Below are positions 1 through 8,302 of a stretch of DNA of 64,000 nt, piece after piece; positions within the stretch are counted from its first letter, which is position 1, and each line of letters starts with the position of its first letter. The stretch is taken from assembly GCF_963575615.1 (NCBI RefSeq), contig NZ_CAUYTL010000004.1, forward strand, positions 62,001-126,000, given 5' to 3'. The notes under the pieces were generated by a model. That model worked only from the letters and a program-made list of their open reading frames with translations. It was not told where the DNA came from and did not search any database. A program made the translations under genes and the position numbers. Source of the DNA: Listeria_A hofi (GTDB taxonomy: Bacteria > Bacillota > Bacilli > Lactobacillales > Listeriaceae).

Positions 1-171
1 CAAAGCGTTTCACTTCAAAGGTTTTCGGATTTTAAATTTATTTTTGCAGCAAAATCTATGTGAAGCAGACTACAAAAAACGATTTTGTCAACCACTACAA
101 GTTGTGATTAGAGTACCGTATGATACCATATTTAGTGTCAGGATTTTTATGGTTTTTTTATTTCACAAACA
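1..171. other. Left window edge, no gene seen
   Basis: AT-rich stretch before the terminator of the MATE gene. I see no open frame with a ribosome site and no RNA gene; the neighbouring gene lies outside the window. Confidence 0.5.
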
Positions 172-208
172 TTAGAAAATCCGCATCTGCATGACACGGA
201 TTTTCTAA
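172..208 (-). terminator. Terminator of the MATE gene
   Basis: A perfect 12-bp inverted repeat (172-183 against 197-208) with a 13-nt loop lies directly after the MATE stop codon. Reading the minus strand, the sequence that follows is moderately T-rich. Confidence 0.75.
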
Positions 209-210
209 CC

Positions 211-1548
211 TCATTGTACTTTGCTAAATATGTGCTTTCGTCTCACATAAATAATGATAGAGAGTGCCACAACAGCTTCTGAAAGTGGAATCGATGCCCA
301 AACACCTTCTGCCCCCAAAAACGGAGGTAAGATGATTAAAAAGGCCACCATAAATAGCATTTCACGCGCTACGGTAATCCAAATCGCCATTCCTACACGT
401 CCGCTCGTTTGGAAATAGGTCATCATCACGAAGTTAAAGCCCATAAAAAGATAACCCGCGAAGAAAATCTGCACAGCTATTGTTGCCAAATCCACAATTT
501 CTGGGCTAAATGTGCCAAACATCGCTACAATGTGGCCTGCACCAAAGAATCCACCAACGAAGAACACTAGTCCGGTTCCAATCGCTGTGATAACGGCAAG
601 TCTCATTGTTTGTTGCTCCCTATCTTGCTGCTTTGCGCCACGATAGTAACTAATCAATGGTTGAATGGCAGAACTCATACCGAGGAACAACATCAAAATC
701 ACACTATGCGTATAATTCAATACAGAAAAAGCTGCAACTCCCGCTGTACCGGCTACCGCTGCAATCGCGATATTGTAACCCATCGTGAACACTGACAAAC
801 CAAGTTCCGACAAGAAGCTCGGTAAACCAATCGAGAACGTTTTTGTAAATGATTTTTTCGAAAAGCGGAATTTCACGAATTTTAGGCGCGACGTTTTCTT
901 GAAAAAATGGATAGATAAAACGCCAATTCCTACCGTTACAGCAATGATTGTCGCGCCAGCCGAGCCACTAACGCCCCAATCTAAAATAAATAAGAAATAA
1001 TAATTCAAAATCACATTTACGATTGCTGTCACAATAAGCGCAACCATCGATAAATTGGGATCCCCATCATTACGTACAAAAATACTCAAAATGTTTTCAA
1101 TCGTAAAGGCAAATCCAAACATGAGAAGAATCGTCATGTAATCCATCACATACGGTAACGTCTCTGGATTTGCACCTAGCACATTCGCGAGTGGCACCCG
1201 AAATACAAATGCAATCGCCGCAAGTGTAATCGTGATAACAAACACCATTATAATAGAACGAGTAAAAATGCGTTGCGCCTCTGGAATGTTCTTCTCACCT
1301 AGTGCAAACGAGTATTGTGTTGCTCCGCCAATCCCAATCCAAAGCGAGATTGCCGTAAAAATTGAGAATACCGGAACCGCGATGTTAATGCCTGCAAGCG
1401 CAACTCCACCAAGCCGATGCCCCACAAAAATTCCATCTGCTACAATATTCACCGACATCAGCAACATTCCAACAAGCGAAGGAATCAAATACCGTAAAAA
1501 TACCTTCAAAACTGAGTCAGTCTCCATTCTTGTGTCCATTTCTTTCAT
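211..1548 (-). CDS. MATE family multidrug efflux pump, FepA-like
   Basis: Predicted integral membrane Na+/H+-coupled drug exporter of the MATE family. The 445-residue length and about twelve hydrophobic segments starting near residue 16 fit the family, as does the early stretch MSVNIVADGIFVGHRLG around residue 31. The ATG is preceded by AGGAAG nine bases upstream. The gene is single, oriented away from the YxeA genes, with its own terminator and a 22-bp palindrome in its leader. In L. monocytogenes the related pump FepA (fluoroquinolone efflux) is repressed by the TetR protein FepR; no tetR gene lies beside it here. Assignment to FepA specifically is inference; MATE membership is firm. Confidence 0.9.
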   Translation of the reverse strand: MKEMDTRMETDSVLKVFLRYLIPSLVGMLLMSVNIVADGIFVGHRLGGVALAGINIAVPVFSIFTAISLWIGIGGATQYSFALGEKNIPEAQRIFTRSIIMVFVITITLAAIAFVFRVPLANVLGANPETLPYVMDYMTILLMFGFAFTIENILSIFVRNDGDPNLSMVALIVTAIVNVILNYYFLFILDWGVSGSAGATIIAVTVGIGVLSIHFFKKTSRLKFVKFRFSKKSFTKTFSIGLPSFLSELGLSVFTMGYNIAIAAVAGTAGVAAFSVLNYTHSVILMLFLGMSSAIQPLISYYRGAKQQDREQQTMRLAVITAIGTGLVFFVGGFFGAGHIVAMFGTFSPEIVDLATIAVQIFFAGYLFMGFNFVMMTYFQTSGRVGMAIWITVAREMLFMVAFLIILPPFLGAEGVWASIPLSEAVVALSIIIYVRRKHIFSKVQ

Positions 1549-1567
1549 AGCTTTTCACTTCCTAACC

Positions 1568-1589
1568 TAACGTTAATTAGTCAACGTTA
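1568..1589 (-). promoter_or_regulatory. Palindromic operator candidate in the MATE leader
   Basis: Arms TAACGTT (1568-1574) and AACGTTA (1583-1589) form an inverted repeat with an 8-nt centre, between a likely -10 (minus strand, near 1592-1600) and the ribosome site. Size and position suit a TetR- or MarR-type repressor site; the cognate regulator is not in the window. Confidence 0.55.
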
Positions 1590-1634
1590 CTATTTAATCA
1601 TATTTTCAATAAAAAAGCAACATGACAGCCAACA

Positions 1635-1648
1635 TTGCAAAATTGTAA
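1635..1648 (+). promoter_or_regulatory. BceR/VirR-like box upstream of the yxeA-like genes
   Basis: TTGCAAAATTGTAA differs by one base from the TNACA-N4-TGTAA pattern bound by BceR-type response regulators. It ends 54 nt before a TATAAT at 1703-1708 that has no recognisable -35, which suggests an activator-dependent promoter. The same arrangement occurs upstream of the BceAB-type transporter at 10976. Confidence 0.5.
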
Positions 1649-1739
1649 GTTTCGGCACCCCTTTTGTTAGTTAAGAAGCGGGAATCTAATCTTTTGCCAC
1701 GCTATAATAAATGTATCAAGTAAAGGAGTTGGCAACGAA

Positions 1740-2099
1740 ATGAAAAAATTAATGCTCACACTCATCATTATCGTTATTATAATAGGTGGCGCAATGCTCA
1801 CTATGCGCTTTGTGAATTTTAACCGTGTAGGTGCCGATACATACTATGTCAAAATCACAACAGATGGTAAAGTAACAAAAGGTCAAGCAAGCGACGGTAA
1901 AAGCTACACAAACTACAATTACAGTTTACAAAGTTACAATGAGAATGGTGAAGAAAAGCAACTCGAACTCATCGCCCAAAAGAATTTACGTAAAGGCGCG
2001 TATTTAGAAGTATTCGTGAAAGAAGATAAAGGCGTGACATCCTATGAAGAAATCAAACAAAAGGATGTTCCAAAAAAAGCCGCCGATAAACTAAACTAA
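1740..2099 (+). CDS. YxeA family (DUF1093) secreted or membrane-anchored protein
   Basis: A 119-residue protein with an N-terminal hydrophobic segment (residues 5-22) and a short extracytoplasmic domain carrying the YYVKITTDGK and YSLQSYNENGEEKQL stretches typical of YxeA/DUF1093. The ATG follows AAAGGAG with good spacing. It is the first gene of a pair with the related gene at 2119. In Bacillus subtilis yxeA belongs to the yxdLM peptide-transporter operon controlled by a BceR-like system; biochemical function is unknown. A BceR-like box upstream suggests induction by cell-envelope-active peptides (inference). Confidence 0.8.
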   Translation: MKKLMLTLIIIVIIIGGAMLTMRFVNFNRVGADTYYVKITTDGKVTKGQASDGKSYTNYNYSLQSYNENGEEKQLELIAQKNLRKGAYLEVFVKEDKGVTSYEEIKQKDVPKKAADKLN

Positions 2100-2118
2100 T
2101 ACAGAAAGGTTGAGGACA

Positions 2119-2460
2119 ATGAAAAACAAAAAAGGATTATTACTTACTTTAGCAGGATTATTAATTGCACTATGCGTTGTATTTGAATATGGAATGCCAT
2201 CAGATGCAGCTGCCAAAGCCTATTTTGTAGATGTGAATACGAATGGCGAACAAATCCAAAAAAATAATTTTTCCGGTTATAAATATACATTAAAAGGTTA
2301 CAAAAAAGATGGCAGTTCGGAAAGCATCACATTCTACTCACCTGACAAACTGGCTAAAAATAAGAAATTCAAAATTCATGTCACAAATAATCAATTTGTT
2401 GCCAATTACAAACAAGTCAAAAAGTTACCCTCCACGATTCAATATTATGCAGAACAATAA
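2119..2460 (+). CDS. YxeA family (DUF1093) protein, second copy
   Basis: A 113-residue paralogue of the preceding protein with a signal-like N terminus (residues 5-25, ending near SDAAAKA) and the conserved YFVDVNTNGE and YKYTLKGYKKDGS motifs. The frame is open from a TTG nine bases earlier, but the ATG at 2119 has AGGTTGAGG directly upstream and gives the usual length. It starts 19 nt after the first copy and ends at a shared bidirectional terminator. Two adjacent copies suggest local duplication followed by divergence. Confidence 0.8.
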   Translation: MKNKKGLLLTLAGLLIALCVVFEYGMPSDAAAKAYFVDVNTNGEQIQKNNFSGYKYTLKGYKKDGSSESITFYSPDKLAKNKKFKIHVTNNQFVANYKQVKKLPSTIQYYAEQ

Positions 2461-2464
2461 AAAG

Positions 2465-2507
2465 GTGTTATGTCAAGGATTTATCGCCCTTGATGTAACA
2501 CTTTTTT
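2465..2507. terminator. Bidirectional terminator between yxeA-like genes and pdxR
   Basis: A 14-bp stem (2465-2478 with 2488-2501, two wobble pairs) with a 9-nt loop, A-rich before and T6 after, serves both convergent transcripts. Confidence 0.85.
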
Positions 2508-2509
2508 AC

Positions 2510-3940
2510 TTATTCAGCATTAAGCTCCATTATTATATTTCTCAACCGCCGTCTAAATTCCGAGCTGTTCCCTTCGTTTAACCGAGTAAAAGTTAATCGG
2601 ATGGCTGATTCCTTGATACCAAATAAGAAAGCTGGCATAACTAGTAATTTATGCTCCAAAAAAATATCAAAACTGCGGCTCGTCCAGTTTTTATCGCTTG
2701 GTAATTGGCACCAAAGATGGAAACCGCCTTGTGGGACATGATATTTTAGTCCCTCTGGCAAACAGGCGATTAGTAAGTCACGCTGTTTCTGCAAAGTTTG
2801 GCGCAACCATGAGATATGGTGCTCGAAATCAGCGTCATTTAGGACATGGTTTGCCAGTACTTGTGGGAATATACTAAGTCCAAAATCCATTTCTTTTCGT
2901 GCTTCGGCGAGCCTTGTCACAACAGCAGCCGGCCCTAAAAGCCAACCAATACGCGTAGTGGAACCCATTATTTTCGATAAAGAACCGATGTAGAGAACGT
3001 TATCAGGATCTAATTTCTTTAAAAGTGGGGGCATGGCGTAATCGGTAAACGATAACATGCTGTACGGGTCATCCTCTACAATTGGGACTTGGATTTTCGC
3101 ACACAATTTCACCAATGCTTCTCGGCGTTTTGTTCCCATTGTTAAGCTAGTCGGATTTTGGAAAGTTGGATTGACGAACACCATTTTAATACGATGCTTG
3201 CGATAAAGTTGTTCCAATTCATCTAGTTTCACGCCGTTTTCATCCATTGGCAATGCATAGATTCGCAGACCTGCCGACTGAAATATTGACAATGCATAAA
3301 AGTAGGAAGGTGACTCAATCGCAATCGCATCTCCACTCGTTAATAAACATTGTGTAATTAAAAATAGAGCTTGTTGCGCACCCGATGTGATAAAAATTTG
3401 ATCGAGATTCGTTTTCACATCATGATCTCGTACAATCATATCACGAATAGTTTCTTTTAAAGGCTGGTACCCTGCTATGTCCTCGCTATCCTCTTCCGCT
3501 AAAAATGTTTGCCAAGATAAGGCTGGCGTCGATATTTTGGGGATGAGTTGAACAGGAAGTTCGCCGGAAGCAAGGTCAATAACGCCATCCGGTGATTCAT
3601 GCAGAAGCTGTTTCATTTTATCCATGTACGGAGTTGCTTGCAAAAAAGAACCTTGCGATACATAGTGACGCCAGTTTGTTTTTTTGCCAGTGAAAACACC
3701 CCATTTATCTTCACTGATACGCGTCCCACTTCCTTGTTTTCGTGTAATGATACCACGTGCGCTAAGTTCATCAAGCGCTTTAGACAGTGTAGATCGATTT
3801 ACATTAAGCATGGCGGCAAGTTCACGCTCGGCTGGAATTTTATCGCCTGGGAGTAGCTTACCAACCTCAATATAGTCTTCCATAAGCGCAATGATTTGCT
3901 GGTAAATTGGAATTGATTCGGTTTTGGTGATTTTCCACAT
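2510..3940 (-). CDS. pdxR: PdxR, MocR-type PLP-binding transcriptional regulator
   Basis: MocR/GntR regulator of 476 residues. Residues 1-75 form a winged helix (IPAERELAAMLNVNRSTLSKAL), and residues 115-470 a fold-type I aminotransferase domain with the PLP lysine at about 323 in the IGSLSK motif. In Listeria and other Firmicutes PdxR senses pyridoxal 5'-phosphate and activates pdxST while repressing its own gene. Here it diverges from pdxS, the expected arrangement. The ATG at 3940 has AGGAGG close upstream. The first copy of the tandem repeat begins just behind that ribosome site, so the repeats occupy its promoter and leader. Confidence 0.9.
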   Translation of the reverse strand: MWKITKTESIPIYQQIIALMEDYIEVGKLLPGDKIPAERELAAMLNVNRSTLSKALDELSARGIITRKQGSGTRISEDKWGVFTGKKTNWRHYVSQGSFLQATPYMDKMKQLLHESPDGVIDLASGELPVQLIPKISTPALSWQTFLAEEDSEDIAGYQPLKETIRDMIVRDHDVKTNLDQIFITSGAQQALFLITQCLLTSGDAIAIESPSYFYALSIFQSAGLRIYALPMDENGVKLDELEQLYRKHRIKMVFVNPTFQNPTSLTMGTKRREALVKLCAKIQVPIVEDDPYSMLSFTDYAMPPLLKKLDPDNVLYIGSLSKIMGSTTRIGWLLGPAAVVTRLAEARKEMDFGLSIFPQVLANHVLNDADFEHHISWLRQTLQKQRDLLIACLPEGLKYHVPQGGFHLWCQLPSDKNWTSRSFDIFLEHKLLVMPAFLFGIKESAIRLTFTRLNEGNSSEFRRRLRNIIMELNAE

Positions 3941-3956
3941 GGGGAGCCCTCCTTTT

Positions 3957-4202
3957 GTTGTGGTTCTTGGAAAGCGTCGTTTGCTTTACTAGAACCTCAA
4001 TATGCAGTGGAATGCAATGAAACTGCTTTCCTCTTACGACAACTCCTTGAAAACTTAACACACACCACACAACAACAAGAGTTGTGGTTCTTGGAAAGCG
4101 TCGTTCGCTTTACTAGAACCTCAATATGCAGTGGAATGCAATGAAACTGCTTTCCTCTTATGACAACTCCTTGAAAACTTCACATCCTTCACAACAACAA
4201 GA
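3957..4202. repeat. Two tandem 124-bp units in the pdxR-pdxS spacer
   Basis: Copy 1 is 3957-4080 and copy 2 is 4081-4202. The first 100 bases of each differ at two positions (3982/4106 and 4037/4161). Each unit is an imperfect palindrome: GTTGTGGTTCTTGGAAAGC at its start pairs with 14 of 19 bases at GCTTTCCTCTTACGACAAC. It also contains an inner hairpin (3962-3996, arms GGTTCT and AAAGC) and a GCAGT/ACTGC stem. They fill most of the 456-bp region between the divergent genes and may carry PdxR sites. Confidence 0.9.
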
Positions 4203-4250
4203 GTTGTAGTTTTTTAACAGTGCGATTTGCTTTACTAAGAACTCACTACA
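4203..4250. repeat. Decayed third partial copy of the pdxR-pdxS repeat
   Basis: Beginning at GTTGTAGTT, this stretch keeps the order of the unit start, including GCGATTTGCTTTACTA, and then diverges. It is consistent with an older duplication of the same element. Confidence 0.6.
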
Positions 4251-4314
4251 ATTGGCGGACTATTGCAGCTTTTCTTTAATGGACCACCTATTTATCATCC
4301 AATTGGCTGTTTTT

Positions 4315-4343
4315 TTAAATTTGGTTTTAGCTTACCATATAAA
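4315..4343 (+). promoter_or_regulatory. Probable pdxS promoter with weak -35
   Basis: TATAAA at 4338-4343 is a fair -10, but the -35 position (TTAAAT at 4315-4320) is poor. This fits a promoter that needs activation by PdxR. Inference from position and the known mode of regulation. Confidence 0.4.
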
Positions 4344-4396
4344 TGTACAGGTTTCCAAGGCAGAAGTTTTACATATATAAAGGAGGAGTCAATCGA

Positions 4397-5284
4397 ATGG
4401 AAAAGCAAACTGGTAGTGAGTTAGCAAAAAGAGGTATGGCACAAATGCAAAAAGGCGGCGTTATCATGGATGTCATTAACGCGGAACAGGCAAAAATTGC
4501 GGAGGATGCTGGTGCTGTAGCAGTTATGGCATTAGAACGGGTGCCTTCTGATATTCGTGCTGCGGGTGGTGTTGCTCGTATGGCTGATCCACGCATTATC
4601 GAGGAAGTTATGAGTGCAGTTTCGATTCCAGTCATGGCAAAAGCTCGTATCGGCCATATTTCTGAAGCTCGTGTGCTTGAAGCGATGGGCGTTGATTATA
4701 TCGATGAAAGTGAAGTTTTAACCCCTGCAGATGATGAATTCCACCTTCTAAAAAGCGATTTTACCGTGCCATTTGTATGTGGCTGTCGTGATCTTGGTGA
4801 AGCGCTCCGCCGTATCGGTGAAGGTGCTTCGATGCTTCGTACAAAGGGAGAACCAGGAACTGGAAATATCGTAGAGGCCGTTCGCCACATGCGAAAGGTG
4901 AACAGCCAAATTCGCAAAGTCAGTGTGATGAGCGATGACGAACTGATGACAGAAGCTAAAATTTTAGGTGCTCCGTATGAACTTCTAAAAGAAATCAAAA
5001 CGCTTGGCAAATTGCCGGTCGTAAATTTCGCAGCTGGAGGCGTCGCTACACCTGCGGATGCAGCCTTGATGATGGAGCTTGGCGCGGACGGTGTCTTCGT
5101 TGGATCAGGTATTTTCAAATCGGATAATCCAGCTAAATTTGCAAACGCAATCGTACAAGCGACGACTTATTATACAGATTACGAGCTGATTGGCAAACTA
5201 TCAAAAGAACTTGGTACGGCGATGAAGGGAATCGAGATTTCTCGTTTAAACCCAGAAGATCGTATGCAAGATAGAGGCTGGTAA
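4397..5284 (+). CDS. pdxS: PdxS, pyridoxal 5'-phosphate synthase lyase subunit
   Basis: Synthase subunit of the deoxyxylulose-5-phosphate-independent PLP pathway, making PLP from ribose 5-phosphate, glyceraldehyde 3-phosphate and ammonia in a PdxS12-PdxT12 complex. The 295-residue TIM barrel shows Lys82 in AKARIGH and Lys150 in LRTKGEPGTG, the two active-site lysines. The frame is open from 4343, but AGGAGGAG immediately before the ATG at 4397 decides the start and gives the standard N terminus. pdxT follows one base after the stop. Likely activated by PdxR when PLP is low. Confidence 0.97.
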   Translation: MEKQTGSELAKRGMAQMQKGGVIMDVINAEQAKIAEDAGAVAVMALERVPSDIRAAGGVARMADPRIIEEVMSAVSIPVMAKARIGHISEARVLEAMGVDYIDESEVLTPADDEFHLLKSDFTVPFVCGCRDLGEALRRIGEGASMLRTKGEPGTGNIVEAVRHMRKVNSQIRKVSVMSDDELMTEAKILGAPYELLKEIKTLGKLPVVNFAAGGVATPADAALMMELGADGVFVGSGIFKSDNPAKFANAIVQATTYYTDYELIGKLSKELGTAMKGIEISRLNPEDRMQDRGW

Positions 5285-5285
5285 T

Positions 5286-5852
5286 ATGAAAAAAATTGGT
5301 GTTTTGGCTTTACAAGGAGCGGTTTCTGAACATCTCAACGCAATTTCTTTAGCCGGAGCCCTTGCCGTTCCTGTAAAACATCCTGATCAGTTGCGCGATC
5401 TTGATGGCCTTATCTTACCTGGTGGCGAAAGTACGACAATGCGCCGTCTCATGAAAAAATACGATTTATTTGAGACAATCCAAGTTTTTGCTAAATCAGG
5501 AAAAGGTATTTTTGGAACATGCGCAGGCCTTGTTTTAACGGCACGAAAAATAGATGGAAACGACGATGAAACTCTTGACTTAATCGATACTGTTGTAATA
5601 CGAAATGGCTTTGGTCGCCAAAAAGATAGTTTTGAAGCCGCGATTGAGATAGAAGGGATTGAGAGTGGGCCGTTCCCAGCAGTTTTCATCCGAGCGCCTT
5701 ACATCGCTTCTGTCGGTGAAAACGTCGAGATTCTAGCATCGATTGATAATAAATATGTTGCAGCTAGGCAAGGAAAAATTCTAGTTACCGCGTTTCATCC
5801 AGAATTAACTGGTGATAATCGCTTACTAGAACTTTTCATCGCCTCCTTATAA
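5286..5852 (+). CDS. pdxT: PdxT, PLP synthase glutaminase subunit
   Basis: Class I glutaminase that supplies ammonia to PdxS. The 188-residue protein shows the LPGGEST motif (around residue 45), the nucleophile Cys79 in GTCAGL, and the His/Glu pair in the C-terminal FHPELT. It starts one base after pdxS, so the two are co-transcribed and probably translationally coupled. The transcript ends at the hairpin at 5857-5892. Confidence 0.97.
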   Translation: MKKIGVLALQGAVSEHLNAISLAGALAVPVKHPDQLRDLDGLILPGGESTTMRRLMKKYDLFETIQVFAKSGKGIFGTCAGLVLTARKIDGNDDETLDLIDTVVIRNGFGRQKDSFEAAIEIEGIESGPFPAVFIRAPYIASVGENVEILASIDNKYVAARQGKILVTAFHPELTGDNRLLELFIASL

Positions 5853-5856
5853 ACGA

Positions 5857-5892
5857 AAAAACGGATTGCCATTACCGCGCAATCCGTTTTTT
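5857..5892. terminator. Bidirectional terminator between pdxT and pta
   Basis: ACGGATTG (5861-5868) pairs with CAATCCGT (5880-5887), extended by flanking A and T runs, between two convergent stop codons. Confidence 0.9.
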
Positions 5893-5901
5893 CATGCAAA
5901 G

Positions 5902-6879
5902 TTATTCTGCTACAGCTTGAGCCGCAGTAATTAGCGTTAAGTTGTAAACATCTTTCGTATTACAACCGCGAGAAAGATCGTTTACAGGCGCATTCAAACC
6001 TTGTAAAATCGGTCCAACTGCTTCAAAATCACCTAAACGTTGCGCAATTTTGTAACCAATATTTCCTGCTTCTAAGCTAGGGAAAATAAATACATTTGCG
6101 TCACCTTTTAACACAGAATCCGGCGCTTTGCTTGCTGCTACAGAAGGAACAAACGCTGCGTCAAATTGGAACTCACCATCTAATACTAAATCTGGTGCTT
6201 TTTCTTTCGCAATTGCTGTTGCCTCTGCTACTTTTACCGTTTCATCTGACTTAGCAGAGCCTTTTGTTGAAAAGCTCAGCATTGCTACACGTGGATCGAT
6301 TCCGAATACCGAAGCCGTTTCTGCGCTGACAATCGCGTTCTCCGCCAAATCTTGCGCAACTGGTGCAATATTAATCGCTACATCGCTAAAAACATATTTT
6401 TCATCGCCACGAACCATAATCATCGCACCCGCCACTTTTGAAATACCAGGTTTCGTTTTAATAATTTGTAACGCTGGACGAACGGTATCTGCTGTAGAAT
6501 GCGCTGCGCCACTCACAAGCCCGTCCGCTTTTCCAGTGTAAACCAACATCGTACCAAAATAGTTCGGATCAACAAGAATTTTGCGTGCATCCTCTTCTGT
6601 CGCCTTGCCTTTACGACGTTCCACAAATGCCGCAACCAGCTCATCAAAAAGCGGATCTGTTGCTGGTTCGTGAATCGCAATGCCATCAAGTGATACATTC
6701 AATTCTTTCGCAGTCGCCACAATAGCGGCTTTATCGCCTAACAAAATTGGTGTTACAACCTCATCTTTCAAAAGTTCCACCGCTGCACCAACAATACGTG
6801 CATCTTCGCCTTCTGGTAATACAATGCGTAAACCCTTTCCTGCTACTTGTGCTTTTAACGTTGTAAATAAGTCACTCAT
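5902..6879 (-). CDS. pta: Phosphate acetyltransferase
   Basis: Converts acetyl-CoA and phosphate to acetyl phosphate and CoA in the acetate overflow pathway with AckA. The 325-residue protein covers the PTA_PTB domain; recognisable stretches include LPEGEDARIV (near 20), YFGTMLVYTGKADGLVSGA (mid) and the C-terminal NDLSRGCNTKDVYN. The frame opens at a TTG at 6897, but GGAGG lies within that extension and points to the ATG at 6879. Monocistronic, with its terminator shared with pdxT. A perfect palindrome at 6988-7001 lies upstream. Confidence 0.95.
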   Translation of the reverse strand: MSDLFTTLKAQVAGKGLRIVLPEGEDARIVGAAVELLKDEVVTPILLGDKAAIVATAKELNVSLDGIAIHEPATDPLFDELVAAFVERRKGKATEEDARKILVDPNYFGTMLVYTGKADGLVSGAAHSTADTVRPALQIIKTKPGISKVAGAMIMVRGDEKYVFSDVAINIAPVAQDLAENAIVSAETASVFGIDPRVAMLSFSTKGSAKSDETVKVAEATAIAKEKAPDLVLDGEFQFDAAFVPSVAASKAPDSVLKGDANVFIFPSLEAGNIGYKIAQRLGDFEAVGPILQGLNAPVNDLSRGCNTKDVYNLTLITAAQAVAE

Positions 6880-6987
6880 AATTTCATTTTCCTCCAATTA
6901 TAATAATATGATACTTCCATTCTACTACGAAATCGAGCACTTTGATAGTAATTCCAATCGTATATAGCAGTTTCATTCTAATAGCTT

Positions 6988-7001
6988 TTGTATTAATACA
7001 A
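6988..7001. promoter_or_regulatory. Perfect 14-bp palindrome upstream of pta
   Basis: TTGTATTAATACAA is fully self-complementary and lies about 110 bp upstream of the pta start in a gene-free stretch. It could be an operator. No family consensus is matched with confidence, and AT-rich palindromes also arise by chance. Confidence 0.3.
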
Positions 7002-7069
7002 CATTAACTAAGCATCATAAATACTTCCTTCAACTGTAATGGTCTAATCAAAGTTTTAACTAATACAGA

Positions 7070-7789
7070 TTATTTATCTTTTGCTATTAAGCCTGCCAAT
7101 TCATCCTCTGTCAACGGACGATATTCTCCTAGCGCTAGCTCTGCATCTAATTCCAGTGTCCCCATGCGCAACCGTTTCAAATATGTCACTTGTTTATCCA
7201 CCGCTTCAAACATCCGCTTCACTTGGTGAAATTTTCCCTCTTGAATTATAATTTCCACTGTCGAAATACCATTTTCAATTGCCAAAATAGCTAATTCTGC
7301 AGGCTTGCACGTATAATTATCAGAAATCGTAACACCTGCTTTAAAAATCGCAATATCTGCTTCTGTCACAACCCCATCAATTTTTGCAAAATAGGTCTTA
7401 TCGACATGTTTTTTCGGAGACAATAAATTGTGCGCCAAAACACCATTATTGGAAATCAGCAACAAGCCCTCTGTATCTTTATCCAATCGCCCAACCGGAA
7501 ATAATTTTTTTAATTGATCGCGTGCATCTAATAAGTCAATCACCGTCTCATCCCAATTGTCCTCGGTCGCACTAACAACTCCCTGGGGTTTATTCATCAT
7601 TAAGTATGTAAATTCCTCATATACAACCAATTCGCCGTGTACTTCCACCTTGTCTTGTGTTGCATTCACTTGGTATTTTGCCTCTTTTTGACGCGTATCA
7701 TTGACGGTTACCGCGCCCGCCTTTAGCAAACTTTTCACTTCTGTTCGACTTCCAAAACCACTATTTGCGAGCAATTTGTCCAATCTCAT
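7070..7789 (-). CDS. 16S rRNA pseudouridine synthase, RsuA/RluB family
   Basis: Isomerises a specific uridine in ribosomal RNA. The 239-residue protein has an N-terminal S4 RNA-binding domain (MRLDKLLANSGFGSR, residues 1-60) and a catalytic domain with Asp103 in GRLDKDTEGLLL. EGKFHQVKRMFEAV in the C-terminal half is also family-typical. GGAGG lies nine bases before the ATG at 7789; the six-codon upstream extension contains that ribosome site and is excluded. RsuA (small-subunit) and RluB (large-subunit) targets cannot be separated from sequence alone; the length favours RsuA. Confidence 0.88.
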   Translation of the reverse strand: MRLDKLLANSGFGSRTEVKSLLKAGAVTVNDTRQKEAKYQVNATQDKVEVHGELVVYEEFTYLMMNKPQGVVSATEDNWDETVIDLLDARDQLKKLFPVGRLDKDTEGLLLISNNGVLAHNLLSPKKHVDKTYFAKIDGVVTEADIAIFKAGVTISDNYTCKPAELAILAIENGISTVEIIIQEGKFHQVKRMFEAVDKQVTYLKRLRMGTLELDAELALGEYRPLTEDELAGLIAKDK

Positions 7790-7940
7790 TCTCTTAAACC
7801 TCCACACGTCTCTTTCTTCTATCTATTCTAACGGTTATTTTGAGTCTTGACAATTGGGCACTATTCTTGCCATACTCATTCTTTCTGTCACGCTGCTAAA
7901 CAATAATAAAGAAGGGATCCTAGCAAAATCAAGGTAAAGA

Positions 7941-8168
7941 TTATGTATATGGTCGGTATTTTTTGCGTAAAATTGCTTGCTCCTGCTTTCGCCTCTCTAA
8001 ATCCGCTTTAAAAAACAGATTCATTTGCCCCTTCTCGACGCGCTCTACCTTACCGCGCTTAACAAGAGATGATAAGGCTTGTTTGGAAATTCCTAAAAAT
8101 GTGGCGGCTTCTTCGGCTGTTAAAAAGTACTTTTCTAATAGCTGGATAGCTTTCTTTTTATCCATCAT
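7941..8168 (-). CDS. Small helix-turn-helix (excisionase-type) DNA-binding protein
   Basis: A 75-residue basic protein with one winged helix-turn-helix of the MerR/excisionase type: LTAEEAATFLGISKQALSSLVKRGKVE (residues 16-42), then a short wing (NLFFKADLERR). No phage or integrase gene is nearby, so this is more likely a small chromosomal regulator than a phage excisionase. The target is unknown. Confidence 0.75.
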   Translation of the reverse strand: MMDKKKAIQLLEKYFLTAEEAATFLGISKQALSSLVKRGKVERVEKGQMNLFFKADLERRKQEQAILRKKYRPYT

Positions 8169-8302
8169 GCGCTCACCTGCTTTCTATCGCTATTCTACTG
8201 GATTTTGGACTCTTTTTTCAACTGTTAGCCTTAACACTTTCATCTAATTCTAAAAAAGGCTATACTTAGTCTGTTAGTAATATCGAAATGGAGGTATTTC
8301 TT

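Noticed and set aside
3867..4070. 67-residue minus-strand frame across the pdxR leader repeat
   Set aside because: It starts at a GTG inside the repeat without a ribosome site, overlaps pdxR in another frame, and the second repeat copy does not keep the same frame open.
3957..4202. Possible CRISPR array
   Set aside because: Only two units of 124 bp that are identical nearly throughout; there is no short-repeat/variable-spacer structure and no cas gene.
7941..8168. Excisionase as sign of a prophage or integrated element
   Set aside because: No integrase, attachment-site duplication or phage gene is nearby; a small chromosomal helix-turn-helix protein is the simpler reading.
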